This document shows positions 26,213 to 39,034 of a DNA stretch of 64,000 bases, piece after piece; within the stretch, counting starts at the first letter, position 1; the number at the start of each line of letters is the position of its first letter. The stretch lies in assembly GCA_963281155.1 (NCBI GenBank), contig CAUJLY010000004.1, positions 5,022,001 through 5,086,000 on the forward strand, read 5' to 3'. This DNA is from Rhabditophanes sp. KR3021. Lineage: Eukaryota; Nematoda; Chromadorea; Rhabditida; Alloionematidae. The notes beneath the pieces are model-generated. The model searched no databases. It was not told where the DNA came from and was given only the letters and a program-made list of their open reading frames with translations. Made by a program: the position numbers and the translations under genes.

Positions 26213-29200
26213 ATGAAGACCACTAACGTTTTGATAACGTTTCTTGTCTCTTCCTCGTTGTTTATTCCTAATAATGCTGGCTTAGATGCTGGAAATTTGG
26301 TCAGTAATTTATTAGGAAGTGATGGTGTTCTAGGTGATTTATTAAATGCTGGCGCGGGCGCCATTCAAAACATTGCCAAAATGGAAAATGATTTAGTTAC
26401 TCGAGCGGGCAGTATAGTAATTAAACTTGCAAGCAATCTCCTTCGCGGACTTGATCTTTCTAATCAACTGGAACCTTATTTACGAACAATAACTATTAGT
26501 AATGCTATGGGGCCTATTAACAACTTAACCATTCCTAAAATACCGGACGCGTTGATGTCTTGTGTTGTTGTTCCTGGACTTGCTATAAACATCCAACAAA
26601 CTTGGACTCCTGTTTTTTGCGACCCTACCGGTCATTTAAAGACATTTGATTCTGAGTCGAATGTTGAAGAAGTATTCTTCGATCAATTTAATGTGCCGTG
26701 TACAATAATAAATGGAGTTCTTCAACAAGGAATAATGATGATGGGAAACGAAGCAATCTCTTCAACTCAAACAGGCAATTTTACTCAGAAACTATTAGAT
26801 TTCAATGTGGTCAAAAGATTTGTTCAAAGCCTTGGCAAAGAATACCCATTTTTCTATACAGTACCTAAAAGTTTTAATCTAATGACTGATTTGAAAATGA
26901 TTTTTAGTTTACTGACACCCGAAATATCATTGAAATATATCAAATTCAACCCTTCGCGAAAATACCCATCTTCATACATGTTCGTCCCAGGTTTCGGTAG
27001 GTTAAAATTTACAAAATACACTAAAGAATCCAAACTAAGTAACTTAAAATGTCCCTTCAAGTTCTTCTTTAAATTCCCATCTAAGTCATTTCAAAATTTA
27101 TCTATCAATCGGATAGACAAGGGTTTCAGAATCAATATCAATTGCTCTGGCAGCTTGTTTAATAGAAGAATGAATTTTAGCACATTCATCATCGAAAGTT
27201 AGCTTAAGGACTCTTTCAGGAATAACATCCTCAGTTTCCGATTATCCTTTTCCCAACATTTTCTGTCTAAGAATGTAAGTTGAATTGTTTGAGAATTTAC
27301 TCTTTTGGATTCAGAATCTAGGATATGAGTAGGATCAGGAAAACAGGCGGCATAGAAAATGTTCAGACCACTAGTCTTTGAAACCAATTCCAGATAACAT
27401 CTCTAACATCACTCTTCATCTCCACATGATTTCTTTTATTGTCTGTAACTTCCTCATTGATATCCTTATTGAGAACAACTTTTTCGTTTCTTATTTTACG
27501 CTTGCTTCCGTCTTGACGGATCTCGCAGCGTCCTGGTCCTAAAGTTTAAATCGAGTGAAGTATCTATCAATAAACTTTGCTTAATTATAAGAATATCAAG
27601 AAAAAAATATTATTACAAACTCTAAATTGTTGAAACATTTTCCCAAAAATGTTAATATTCGCTAATAATGCTTACCTTATAGGTGTTCAAATTGAATTTC
27701 AAGACGGCTTCTATCCCGTATTCATCAATAGCCAAGGATTTACTTATACCTTCAGTGACGATAGTGACACTCCAATTGAAGTTTACTTTTCAACCGATGG
27801 AAAACCTGTGACATTTGCCCACGACCATTCAGTTCTGCCTGGATTTGTTATCTTTAAAAATTCTCCTGTTTACAGTTCAAATGTTGGTAAATTCCAACAA
27901 ATCCCTCTAGATGTTAATATGATCAGACTAACAATCATTCGATTCGGACAAAGTTTTGCATTTTATTCTACCTTGATTTCACCGGCTCAACAAACTCAGC
28001 AGTCTACGAGTTACATTACAAAGCAAATTAGTCATAAAATTGCCCCAATCGAAGGAATGGTACTTTCAGGTCCTGATTCATACGGGCAATTACCATCTCC
28101 AGACACCTTAGGAGAGCCAGTTAGTAGTTTTGGTGCATTTGTGACCTTCCAACTCTATAAATTGTCACCGAATTTCAGACCAATGCAATATGCTATACCA
28201 ATGAATCTACCTCCAAATACCAATTTTGCGAATGATCCAAGTACAAGTTTCTTTAATTATATAATGAAGTATTTTTCATCTCAGCAAAATCAATTGCCAC
28301 AACAACCTTCGGGAATTGATGTTCTTCAAACTTTATCCAACTTTAATATACCATCTCCAAATATTCTTAGACTGTATACAATCTTCGGAATAGACAGATT
28401 ATTTAGAATCAATGAACAAAAAACTCCAAGTTCTAGATATATGGTCATACCGTTTATGGGAATTGATTTAGATAGAACGGGAAAAAATTACTACAAAATA
28501 TATTTATCTCCAGAAAATACAGTTGTATCATTTGATTCTGACATGAATTCATACGATGTATATTTTGACGAAGACCATATTCCTTTCGTTCAAAAAAATA
28601 ATATAATATATTTTGGATTTAAATTATCTAAAGGACAGATATACAAATCACCATCGAACCCTATATTTTTAACCCGCACAATTAATTCGGTTAATTTAAG
28701 AAAAATGCTGATTTTACTTGCAAAATTTCCACAACCAACTTTGCAATTTGAAATATTTAATGAAGTTGATGATATGATCGATGACATTTTTGAAGTTCCA
28801 ACAACTGTTGATGATCAAATCATGCCCACAATAAGCAGTGAGAGTATTATTTCTAATTCTAAGGAAACAACGTCATCCATTTCTCAAGAAATTATTCCTA
28901 GTTCTCAAGAGGCAGTAGTAGAACCAATTATAGAAGAAACTACTGTACCATCGGGAGAAGTTATTGAACAAATTCAAGGAGAAACTTCTACAACATCCGA
29001 AGCAGTCATAGAACCCATTCAAGAAGGTATTGCTACACCATCTGAAAATGTTGCCGAAACTACTGAAGAAAATGTCAGTATTGTTTCTACTTCTCAAGAA
29101 AGTGCTATTGTTCCAAATACACAGAAAGATGCTATTGTTCCAACTTCTGAAGAAGATGCAAATATTGTCAAAACAACTGCGGCAAGTGAAATAACTACTG

Positions 29201-32200
29201 AATTTGTACCAAATCTGGATGTTGCTTCTCGTAATGTTGTTCAAGGAAATGTAGCAATTGATAATGTAACGCCATCTAGTGCATCGATAGCAACTAGTTT
29301 GACGCCATCGAGTGATCAAGAACCTTTAAAGGATACCGAAGATACTACGCCAATTCCTTCCAGCGATACTACCCCTGTTTCTGAACAAGAGCCTGTTAAT
29401 GACACAGAAGATACTACACCAATTCCTTCCAGCGATACTACCCCTGTTTCTGAACAAGAGCCTGTTAATGACACAGAAGATACTACACCAATACCTTCCA
29501 GCGATACTACTCCTGTTTCTGAGCAAGAGCCCGTTAATGACACAGAAGATACTACGCCTATGCCTTCGAGTGCTGAAACTACAACATCTAGTGATCAATC
29601 TCCTATCAATATGGTCGATGAAGTTGTTCCAATAGCTAAGAACCAGGATGAAACTGTCGAACAAGTAATTTCACCAACTATTATTAATCCTCTTCAAAAC
29701 GTGGTTAATGGAGTTGAAACTTTAGTGGACAATATTATCAAACCCCTTGAAAACATCATAACTCCAAGTATTGCAGAACCTTCTTTAATCGAAAATGTGG
29801 CAGTAGATCAAGAAGTTACAGCATCTTCCGTTTCTGATGAGACAATTGCTAGTAATACGGATGTAACCACTCCAATATCATCCAGTAATCAACCTTCGAG
29901 TTTTGTTACTCCTGTTTCTGATCAAGAGCCTGTCAAGGATACCGAGGATATCACATCAATACCATCGAGCGGTACTACTCCTGTTTCTGGCCAAGAGCCT
30001 GTAAGTGACACTGAAGATACTACACCAATACCTTCGAGCGATACTACCCCTGTTTCTGAGCAAGAGCCCGTTAATGACACAGAAGATACTACGCCTATGC
30101 CTTCGAGTGCTGAAACTACAACATCTAGTGACCAATCTCCTATCAATATGGTCGATGAAGTTGTTCCAATAGCTAACAACCAAGATGAAATTGTCGAACA
30201 AGTAATTTCACCATCTTTTATTAACCCGCTAGAAAGCGTTGTTAACGGAGTTCAAAACATAGTCGACAGTGTTGTCAAACCTCTTGAAAACATCATAACT
30301 CCAAGTATTGCAGAACCTTCTTTAATCGAAAATGTGGCAGTAGATCAAGAAGTTACAGCATCTTCCGTTTCTGATGAGACAATTGCTAGTAATACGGATG
30401 TAACCACTCCAATATCATCCAGTAATCAACCTTCGAGTTTTGTTACTCCTGTTTCTGATCAAGAGCCTGTCAAGGATACCGAGGATATCACATCAATACC
30501 ATCGAGCGGTACTACTCCTGTTTCTGGCCAAGAGCCTGTAAGTGACACTGAAGATACTACACCAATACCTTCGAGCGATACTACCCCTGTTTCTGAGCAA
30601 GAGCCCGTTAATGACACAGAAGATACTACGCCTATGCCTTCGAGTGCTGAAACTACAACATCTAGTGACCAATCTCCTATCAATATGGTCGATGAAGTTG
30701 TTCCAATAGCTAACAACCAAGATGAAATTGTCGAACAAGTAATTTCACCATCTTTTATTAACCCGCTAGAAAGCGTTGTTAACGGAGTTCAAAACATAGT
30801 CGACAGTGTTGTCAAACCTCTTGCAAACATTTTAAATTCAGGTAATGTAGAACCTACTTCTATTGAAAATAAAGTAGTAGATCAAGAAAGTTCTATACCT
30901 GCTTCCAATATTTTTGCCGTTGAGTCAACAACTCCACAACAGATTCTAAATGAAATAGACCCTTCATTAATCCAAAACGTAGAAGTAGTTGATGATGAGG
31001 AAATTGCAACGCCTAATTCTAATGTAATCGCCGTTGAGCCGACAACCCCGGGAATTGCTCAAGAAAATGTAGTAAAGCCCATTGAATCTAGCGAAATTCC
31101 TGATGAAAGTTTAATAAAGTCAATTGAAACTAGTGAAGTTCCGGATGAAAGTTTAGTAGTGCAACCAATTGTAACTCCTATTCCGGATGAAAATAATGTA
31201 CAACAAATTGATACAGTTGGCGGCGATTTGGCACATTCTATGGAGACTACTATAGTTGCTGAGGAAACACAGCCTATTGATTCTAGTCAAATCACTGAGC
31301 AACCCATTGAATCCAGTCAAGTTACGGATCAACCCATTGAATCCAGTCAAGTTACGGATCAACCCATTGAATCCAGTCAAGTTACGGATCAACCCATTGA
31401 ATCCAGTCAAGTTACGAGTCAACCCATTGATTTTAGTCAAGTTACGGATAAATCCATCGAATCCACTCAAGTTACGGATAAATCCATTGAATCAAGTCAA
31501 ATCACTGAGCAACCTATTGATTCTAGTCAAATTACTTATCAACCTATTGAATCCAGCCAAGTTACGGATAAATCCATTGAATCAAATCAAATCACTGATC
31601 AACCCATCGAATCCAGTCAAGTTACGAATCAACCTACTGAATCCAGCCAAGTTACGGATAAATCCATTGAATCAAATCAAATCACTGAGCAACCCGTCGA
31701 ATCAAGTCAAATTATTGAGCAACCTATTGACTCTAGTCAAATCACTGAGCAACGCATTGAATTTAGTCAAGTTACGGATCAACCTACTGAATCCAGCCAA
31801 GTTACGGATAAATCCATTGAATCAAATCAAATCACTGAGCAACCCGTCGAATCAAGTCAAATTATTGAGCAACCTATTGATTCTAGTCAAATCACTGAGC
31901 AAATTCAATCTAGTGAAGTGACCGAAGAAAGTATGCCAGTTGAGTTAAATCAAAAGGAATCCTTGGTAACAGTAGATCAAGAGCCTGGTCTAATTGATAC
32001 TGTTTTGAATACTGTCACGGATTTAGTTAAAAATATTTTGCCAACTGCTCCCGAACAAGTTGTACAAAATGCTCCTGTCTTGTCAAGTGTTCAAATGGAA
32101 GACAAAATTTTGGATTCATTCCAAGATATTGACACGGATTCCTTGATGGAAGATATCGAGAATAACGACGTTGACATTAACGTACCAACTGATTTCACGC

Positions 32201-35057
32201 TTATGCCCGGGATGGAAGTTGAAGTAACTGACGATGACGAAAACGTTTACTTCGTCCCTGTTTTCATTAATGAGGATGGAAAAAGTTTTGCTTTTTCAAA
32301 GTAAGTTGTTGGAACAAGACTACATTTTATTCATTTATTAATAGGACTGGAAGGCGCTTCGTTGTCATGTTTGACCAAAACCAAAGTCCCGTTTCCATTG
32401 ACTCATCTGGGGTAAAAAGAATTGGCTATTTCATTAAAAATAGAGTTAAGCAATACAGTGTAACAACTTCACAATTAATCAATGTCATATTTAATGTTAC
32501 TCGCATTAAGAAAATACTACAGAGATTACCGCAAACCTACACTTTAAGATTTACTGTTCCAAGTTACGGAAAAGGAAAGTCCTTCAATCCAAACAAAGGA
32601 AAGAACACAAAAATTATGGTTGGTGGCAATTTTAAAATTCCAAATAAGTATGCTATAGTTCCAACCATGACAGTTAGTGTAAATCGTAGCCCATTGCAAT
32701 TACCAGTCGTTGTCGACCATCAAGGCACGCCTGTTGCACTGGATGCAAACTCGAACGTTTATGAAATCTGGTTTGATAGCCAAGGAGCGCCTTTAACTAT
32801 TGACCAAAGCACTGGTACTGTTTATCCTGGAATATTGATCAAACCTGATGGTAAACAAATAAAGGCCAACAAAGTGGGCAAATTTTCAAGTTCGACTCTC
32901 GACCCAACACTGTAAATTTTTATTTTTATTTGTGCGATATTTTTCTTTTTAGTTACTTTAAACCACAAATTGTTGAACCTTCCGATATTCAGTCTTCAGT
33001 TAAACAAGTCCCATTGCCATCATATTATGTATCCGTTTCCGATGACGATGTTTATCTTCCAATCTTTTTAGATCCTAAAGATGGATCACCATTTGTATAT
33101 GATTTGAAAGGTGTCAAGTGGGAGAATAATATTTACTTTGATGACAACTCAAGTCCTGTATATATTTCAGATGATAAGACACAAATATTTAGGTAAGATA
33201 TACATATGAGCTTTTTAATCGGAGAAAATGGTAATGTATTTATTATCATTCGCGACAATTTAAGTCTGAAAATATATATTCTCAAATTATAATATTTATA
33301 ATCAAATATTTAGGGGAATTCGAATTGTAAATGGGAAATACGTTTATTCGACTATTACTGGCAATTTTAAGCAACAGACATTCCCAGATGAATTGAATGC
33401 TGGCATAACACCTGTTATGGCTCCAAACACATACCCAAGTCAAGGATACGTTATTTTGCAAAATTATTACGTCAGTTTGGCAGATGATAATGTTTACTAC
33501 CAGATCGTGATAAATTCAAAGGGCCAACCGTTCGTATTCGATGCAAATGGCCAAAAACATGACGTATTTTTCGATGTAAACTCGATTCCAGTATGCTTCT
33601 CAATTGATAAAAAAAGTGTATACAAAGGCTACGTTATAAAAAATGGTAAGCCTCAGTACAGTCTCCAATCTGGCAAATTTTCACAGATGAACTTTGTTGA
33701 TCAGTACGAATCTTCAGCAGCACCTGTTATGGCTCCAAATACATACCCAAGTCAAGGATACGTTATTTTGCAAAATTATTACGTCAGTTTGGCAGATGAT
33801 AATGTTTACTACCAGATCGTGATAAATTCAAAAGGCCAGCCGTTCGTATTCGATGCAAATGGCCAAAAACATGACGTATTTTTCGATGTAAACTCGATTC
33901 CAGTATGCTTCTCAATTGATAAAAAAAGTGTATACAAAGGCTACGTTATAAAAAATGGTAAGCCTCAGTACAGTCTCCAATCTGGCAAATTTTCACAGAT
34001 GAACTTTGTTGATCAGTACGAATCTTCAGCAGCACCTGTTATGGCTCCAAATACATACCCAAGTCAAGGATACGTTATTTTGCAAAATTATTACGTCAGT
34101 TTGGCAGATGATAATGTTTACTACCAGATCGTGATAAATTCAAAAGGCCAGCCGTTCGTATTCGATGCAAATGGCCAAAAACATGACGTATTTTTCGATA
34201 CTAACTCGATTCCCGTCAGTTTTTCAGCTGATAGACAAAGTGTATACAAAGGCTACGTTGTAAAAAATGGTAAGCCTCAGTACAGTCTCCAATCTGGCAA
34301 ATTTTCACAGATGAATTTTGTTGATCAGTACCAATCTTCAGCAGCACCAATAATGGCTCCAAATACATACCCAAGTCAAGGATACGTTACTTTGCAAAAT
34401 TATTACGTCAGTTTGGCAGATGATAATGTTTACTACCAAATAGTTATTAATTCAAAGGGGCAGCCATTCGTATTTGATGCAAATGGCCAAAAACATGACG
34501 TATTTTTTGACGTAAACTCCAAACCAGTCGCTCTATCGGCAGACAAATCAGTAGTTTATAATGGCATGATCCTACAACAGGGTGTACCTCAGTTCAGCTT
34601 AACTTCAGGTGATCTAACTACATTTATTAAACTAATTATTTGATTAATTTAGGCAAATTCACTCAACTAAATTTTATTGACCAGGTATTTTAATTTAAAA
34701 TTTTAATTTTGATCTTTTTTATATTAGTATCAATCTTCGTCGGCACCAGTAATGGCTCCAAACACCTATCCAATAGGCTATACGCCACTTCAGGACAATT
34801 ACGTTTCTTTAGGAGATGATAATGTTTACTACCAAGTTGTAGTAAAAAAAGGTCAACCGACTGTGTTTGATAAAAATGGAGTCAGTAGAAATGTTCTATT
34901 TGATAGCGCTGGCGTACCTGTAGTATTCAGTGATGATCGCAGTGCTGTCTATCGTGGAATGACTTTAGTTAACGGAACACCAAAGTACAGTCTGACAAGT
35001 GGCAAATTCTCTTCCAAACTTTTCCCCCAAGCATTCAGATTTAAAAGATACATTTGA
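26213..35057 (+). CDS. Giant secreted modular repeat protein (2,621 aa)
   Basis: Seven exons (26213-26996, 27683-32300, 32345-32911, 32953-33192, 33314-34608, 34653-34684, 34728-35057) sum to 7,866 nt in one frame. A signal peptide (MKTTNVLITFLVSSSLFI) leads into about ten or eleven copies of an unnamed module. Its strands read like FYPVFINSQG, then IEVYFSTDGKPV, GFVIFKN and SNVGKFQQI, followed by a helical stretch and VPGFG before the next copy. Three N-terminal modules precede about 1,150 residues of Ser/Thr/Pro/Glu/Gln-rich linker, then further modules. The last five (from about 33411) are 104-residue near-identical repeats. There is no membrane anchor and almost no Cys. I infer an extracellular structural or adhesive protein. 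It is paralogous in domain content to the gene at 50624-63454. Confidence 0.8.
27003..27580 (-). pseudogene. Unidentified decayed coding sequence in the first intron of the repeat protein
   Basis: The minus strand reads through three coding-like blocks in shifted frames. The first contains GPGRCEIRQDGSKRKIRNEK and SDVRDVIWNWFQRL. The second has NIFYAACFPDPTHILDSES and the third VLKLTFDDECAKIHSSIKQA. Each block is closed by a stop or frame change. Base composition and codon pattern look protein-derived. I do not recognise the parent. The host intron is 686 nt, long for this window. Confidence 0.45.
29325..29570 (+). repeat. Tandem 72-nt repeat inside the linker
   Basis: The 24-residue unit TTPIPSSDTTPVSEQEPVND plus TED repeats about three times with few base changes. 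Related single units recur at about 30020-30100 and 30560-30640. Confidence 0.85.
29746..30819 (+). repeat. Two 537-bp tandem copies, apparently identical
   Basis: The segment 29746-30282 is repeated at 30283-30819. By eye I found no differences. The unit is a multiple of three, so the reading frame is kept and 179 residues are duplicated. The preceding stretch 29400-29745 is a more diverged relative. Confidence 0.9.
31265..31910 (+). repeat. 30-bp minisatellite coding (S-S-Q-V/I-T-x-Q/K-P/S-I-E)n
   Basis: About 21 in-frame 30-nt units encode decapeptides such as SSQVTDQPIE, SSQITEQPID and SNQITEQPVE. Early units are almost identical and later ones form higher-order groups of about 120-150 nt. 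An ORF of 221 codons in another frame is a by-product of the same periodicity. Confidence 0.92.
33411..35045 (+). repeat. Array of 312-bp (104-residue) module repeats
   Basis: The word ATGGCTCCAAA recurs at 33417, 33729, 34041 and 34353, exactly 312 nt apart. A fifth, diverged copy starts at 34752 after two short introns. Copies 1 and 2 differ by only a few bases. Copies 3 and 4 diverge mainly in the part encoding FDxNSxPV. Each unit is one copy of the module described for the parent gene. Confidence 0.93.
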
Positions 35058-35488
35058 TTTTAAACGAAACGTAAATATTTTCGGATAATAAATTCTTTCA
35101 ACAGCAAATTAGAGATCTTAAAATGTCTATTTTAGTTGGAGTTCAAACTCTTAGTTTATAGCAAACTTTGATATTGCCAATTTATGAAGATAAATCTGGT
35201 TTGTTCTAACAGAAAGGGTTTTTGACATATAAATTTGATTAAACTAATCTTAATAAAGTCATTTTATAACATACAGAAATACTTCAGCCAAAAGAAGTTA
35301 AATTTGACGCATATATTTTGTATACATATTTAACAATTTTATTCGGTTCAAATCAACATAATCATTTGGAATAGCTAGGTAAATACATACTACATAGGCA
35401 AATGGAATAACAATTTTTATTGAAAATAAGCAATTCACGTCTCCATGATATCAGCTAATTAAGAATAATGAAAAAGTATAGTATATAT
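35058..35488. other. Tail-to-tail intergenic region
   Basis: This lies between the 3' ends of the repeat protein (+) and eIF4G (-). AATAAA at about 35086 fits a polyadenylation signal for the former. I see nothing else. Confidence 0.5.
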
Positions 35489-38400
35489 CTAAAAGCAACC
35501 TTTAAAATATTCAAACAAAGTTTGATTTCCATCTCTTTCAATAACGATTTGTTTCATACAGTCTCCGACCTTTTCACTTACGAAAAAATCGTCGCTTGTG
35601 CTAATCTTCTTATATGAATCATAGGTGGATGTAACGAATTGCTTGAACTTGTCATCATCTACCGACAAACAGATTCCGTCTCCAGTAAAGGCAGCTTTAA
35701 ACAATGAAATGATTGTTTTCATTTTATTATCCCCACTGACGCAAATTGTTTTGTCAAAATCATATAATGACACGTTTGAGCGTGGGCAACATTGAACACA
35801 GTAAAGCAATGCACTAGCCAACATTTGACCGAAATATTGCCAGGCAAGAGGGCAATCTTCAATAAAATCATTTTCAGGATCATTCAACTTTTCAGTAAAT
35901 GTTTCAATACTGCAAATATATTATTTAATTCTTCAAATATTTGTTCCGAACTTACCTAGAAATAATTTCCTTTTTTTTATCCTTACTCAACAATTCTCCA
36001 ATTAATCTACCAGTATAGCATCTGTATCTTGATTGCTTTGGCATTGTGTAACTGCGAAAAATGACGTCAAAAATTTCTCCAATAATCTTTTCTGTCGTCT
36101 TGCGATTGAAGAGCATCTCAATTTTCTTTGCACTCTAAAAGTTAATGATAATAAAGCCGGTTTTTATTTAAGAATTACCTCTACAACTGTTTCATCTGAA
36201 AATCCAGAATGAAGTTGTTCAATGATGTCCTTAACAATATTTTCGTTATATTGGACTTCTTCGACAGCTGCCTGCTCTCCAACGTGAGCAAGGAATTCTT
36301 TCTCGTCCGTGAATTCCTGGATTCTGTTTCCATTACCTTTCTTGGCAGTCGTTGGTGCATTGCGGCGATCTTTATGTGGGGTAATATTTTTAGGTGGTGC
36401 GTCCGATTGGCGTGGTCCTCTGTTGTCATTTCGTGTTCTAGGGATAGCTCCATGCGACTTGCTTTCAGAAGTACTGCAGCCTGTTGCCCAGCATTTTTTT
36501 CCTTTTGATAAATGACTTTCCTCAGCTGGACCTTTTAAATCACCAAACCTTCTGTTACTAACTGAGTTTCTCGAATTAGAGTTGTTGAATTTCTTTTCCA
36601 AGTTACGCTCAATAGTATTATTGACAGTGAAACTTCTTTTTTTGCTATCTGAAGAACTGAAGTCGTTAACTTTCTTGCTGTAAAACTTTTCACGCTGGAT
36701 TTCCTTTTCCAAGTTGCGCTCAATAGGATTATTGGGAGTGAAACTTCTTTTTTTGTTATCTGAAGGACTAAAGTCGTTAACTTTTTTGTTGTAAAACTTT
36801 TCACGCTGGTTTTCCTTTTCCAATTCTTCACTCTTGATTTCAGCATGAACTTCACTAATCTTCTTAGGTCCTTTTTGCAAGTTGACATTTGTTGAGTTCC
36901 AATCATTTTTAGACGTTTCGATCAAATTTTGAACCATAAACTGAAGGCGTTTCGAAAGTTTGGGTAACTCAACACTTGTTTCTCCAGGGAACATGTATGT
37001 ATTTATTTGTTTCATAGCACAGGTAATAGAATAAGGATTATCAAGGGTATTTGGTTCACGAGAAGACCAATCTTTACCAACATTTTCTACCAAAAGAATG
37101 GCTTGCTCAAATGTTTTTTCATTTTTATCCTGATTGAACATTACTAACAAGTGAGTGAAGCAATATGATATAATCTTGGTAATGAGCAGAGCGTGACGGT
37201 ATAGATGAGAGAGGAAGACAATTGTTCCAAAGGTAATTTTCTTTTCCTTTTCGTTTAACTCTGAAATTCTACCCTTCTTTTCTTTTATGATTTTCTCGTC
37301 AGTTTCGTTCTTGACCTCTTCTTCAAGTTTATCCATTTCAGCTTTAAAGGGACGATCTTTCATTTCAAAAGTACTTTGGCATTTGGTAATCAAAATAGTG
37401 CTTAATTTTCCCTTGCTAGAGGAAAATAGTCTTTCTTGGTCAATTTGACGCTTAAATAAGTCACTATATAGGAAACAGAAGCGAGTTTCTTCAACTGCTT
37501 TCAAAAAAAATAGATTGGTAATCTCCTTCAAGAATTCAGGAGCCTCTTTATGAAGATTCATTTGCATAAATTCAGTTGATATGTTCTCGAAGTTACTTGG
37601 AGTAATCTTGTTCAAAAGTCCACGAATTACTTTAAGCTTAGCATCCTTTTCATCGCTGATTTTACCCAAAGTTGGTTTCCAAGCATTTTCTGATTTGGTC
37701 AAAGTTTCAACAGCATGGTTTCTTTCAGTAGATTGTCTAACAATTGGAGCTTGCTTCGTGCGTCTCTTGTCAATGTTTCCTCTCTGGCTGTTACTATTGC
37801 GTCCACCGTTCCTATTTTTATCACCACTGCTGGAATTTTTGTGCCATAAAGGGACAAACTGTTGTTCAGAACGTTTTTTCTTCATAATAGATAAATCAGC
37901 GGAGTTTTTGTCATAGTATAACATACTCTTCAAACTATCTTCGACGGGATTGGCATGAATTTTGAAAAGCGCAATAGCTTTTTTGAAAACATGAATAAAG
38001 TCACTTGAATAGAAGTATTTTTTCTTAATGAGTTTGGGTCCTTCCAAGAAGCTTTTCATCTTGTTTTCACAATCCACGAGAGTTTTCTTTGTTGCTTTTT
38101 CGGTGGTTACTTCATCAATAGTAGTGGTTGGGACTACTACTTTTGGTGCTTCCTTAAAAGCGACTTTTGACGTTGTCTTTGGTGTTTCCTGAGTTGCTTT
38201 CTCCACGATTGCTTCCTCAAGAGTGATGCTTGGAACTGGTTCTGGAGTTTCTACCAAAACATCTTTTGACTTAGACGTTTCTTCAAGAGCTGTTTGCTTT
38301 GTTGCCTCATCAAAAATAGTGGCGGGGGCTATCTTTGGTGTCTCTTCAAGAACGATTCCTTCTGTTGCCTTTTCGACAATACTATCTTGAGTAGGAATGC

Positions 38401-39034
38401 TTGGCGCTACCTTCAAGGTTTCCTCCATAACAACTTTTGGGATTGGCTTTTCTTCCAAAACATCTCTTGACGTTGGCTTTGCTTTTTCTTCCGGAACAAC
38501 TTTCGGCGTTGTCTTTGGTGTTTCTTTGACTGATGAATCGAGGAAAGCAATTTTGCTGTCATAAACAGTCTCATTTTTCAAATTGGGATTAACAATTTGA
38601 AGGACTTTCTTAGCTCTTGGTTGTTTGGAAATGCTTGGAGCTTGGGCAACTGGATAAACTACTTGTGGAGCATGATTGTCATAAACAATCTGGCGAGGAT
38701 GAAAATGCTGAGCACCAACCATATTGTAAGGCTGAGGCACATTTCTAGTATTGTAGACTACTGAACCACCCGGTCTTTGATAAAGACCTTGTGGGGGAAA
38801 CATTTGAGCTGGTGTTGGAACCATGATTATTGGCTGAACCATTGGTGTTGAAAATGCATTTGGATGATGATATTGAGAAGGGTTGTATTGATCCATTGGA
38901 AAATGACTGCCTTGATTGTGAGTCGGTCTGTAAATTGGTTGATGATGTGGTTCATCAAAATTTTGTTTTCCTTGACCAGACGTTCCATTAGTCATGGTTT
39001 CTCCGGCACGTGCCTTTTGCTTGCGATTTGACAT
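35489..39034 (-). CDS. eIF4G-like translation initiation scaffold
   Basis: Three exons (36179-39034, 35956-36134, 35489-35909) encode 1,151 residues. The N-terminus is Gln/Pro/His/Tyr-rich. A stretch of TPKxxP/EE and EKAT repeats follows. Near residue 338 is KKKYFYSSDFIHVF, which resembles the eIF4E-binding motif of eIF4G (a basic run, then YxxxFL). An HEAT-type MIF4G domain starts at about residue 465 (VIRGLLNKITPSNF) and runs past 700. It has a Lys/Glu-rich insertion after FEMKDRPFKAEMDKL. A basic, disordered part with a duplicated block (EREKFY/NKKVNDFSxSD) leads to an MA3-like domain from about 930. The protein should bridge eIF4E, eIF4A and the ribosome. It is shorter than vertebrate eIF4G and closer in size to nematode forms. 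Confidence 0.8.

Noticed and set aside
27003..27202. Extension of the first exon of the repeat protein to 27202
   Set aside because: The extension loses the module pattern, whereas splicing at 26996 to 27683 restores it exactly.
28873..30738. Several minus-strand ORFs of 75-148 codons
   Set aside because: They arise from the repetitive linker read backwards; identical copies follow the 537-bp duplication.
31265..31910. Possible CRISPR-like 30-bp array
   Set aside because: Units are contiguous without spacers, in frame with a coding sequence, and in a eukaryotic gene.
31256..31921. 221-codon plus-strand ORF rich in Leu, Asn and Lys
   Set aside because: It is a frame-shifted shadow of the 30-bp repeat in the large secreted protein; the true frame continues on both sides.
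36181..37916. ORFs of 68-123 codons overlapping eIF4G
   Set aside because: Shadows of the long eIF4G exon.
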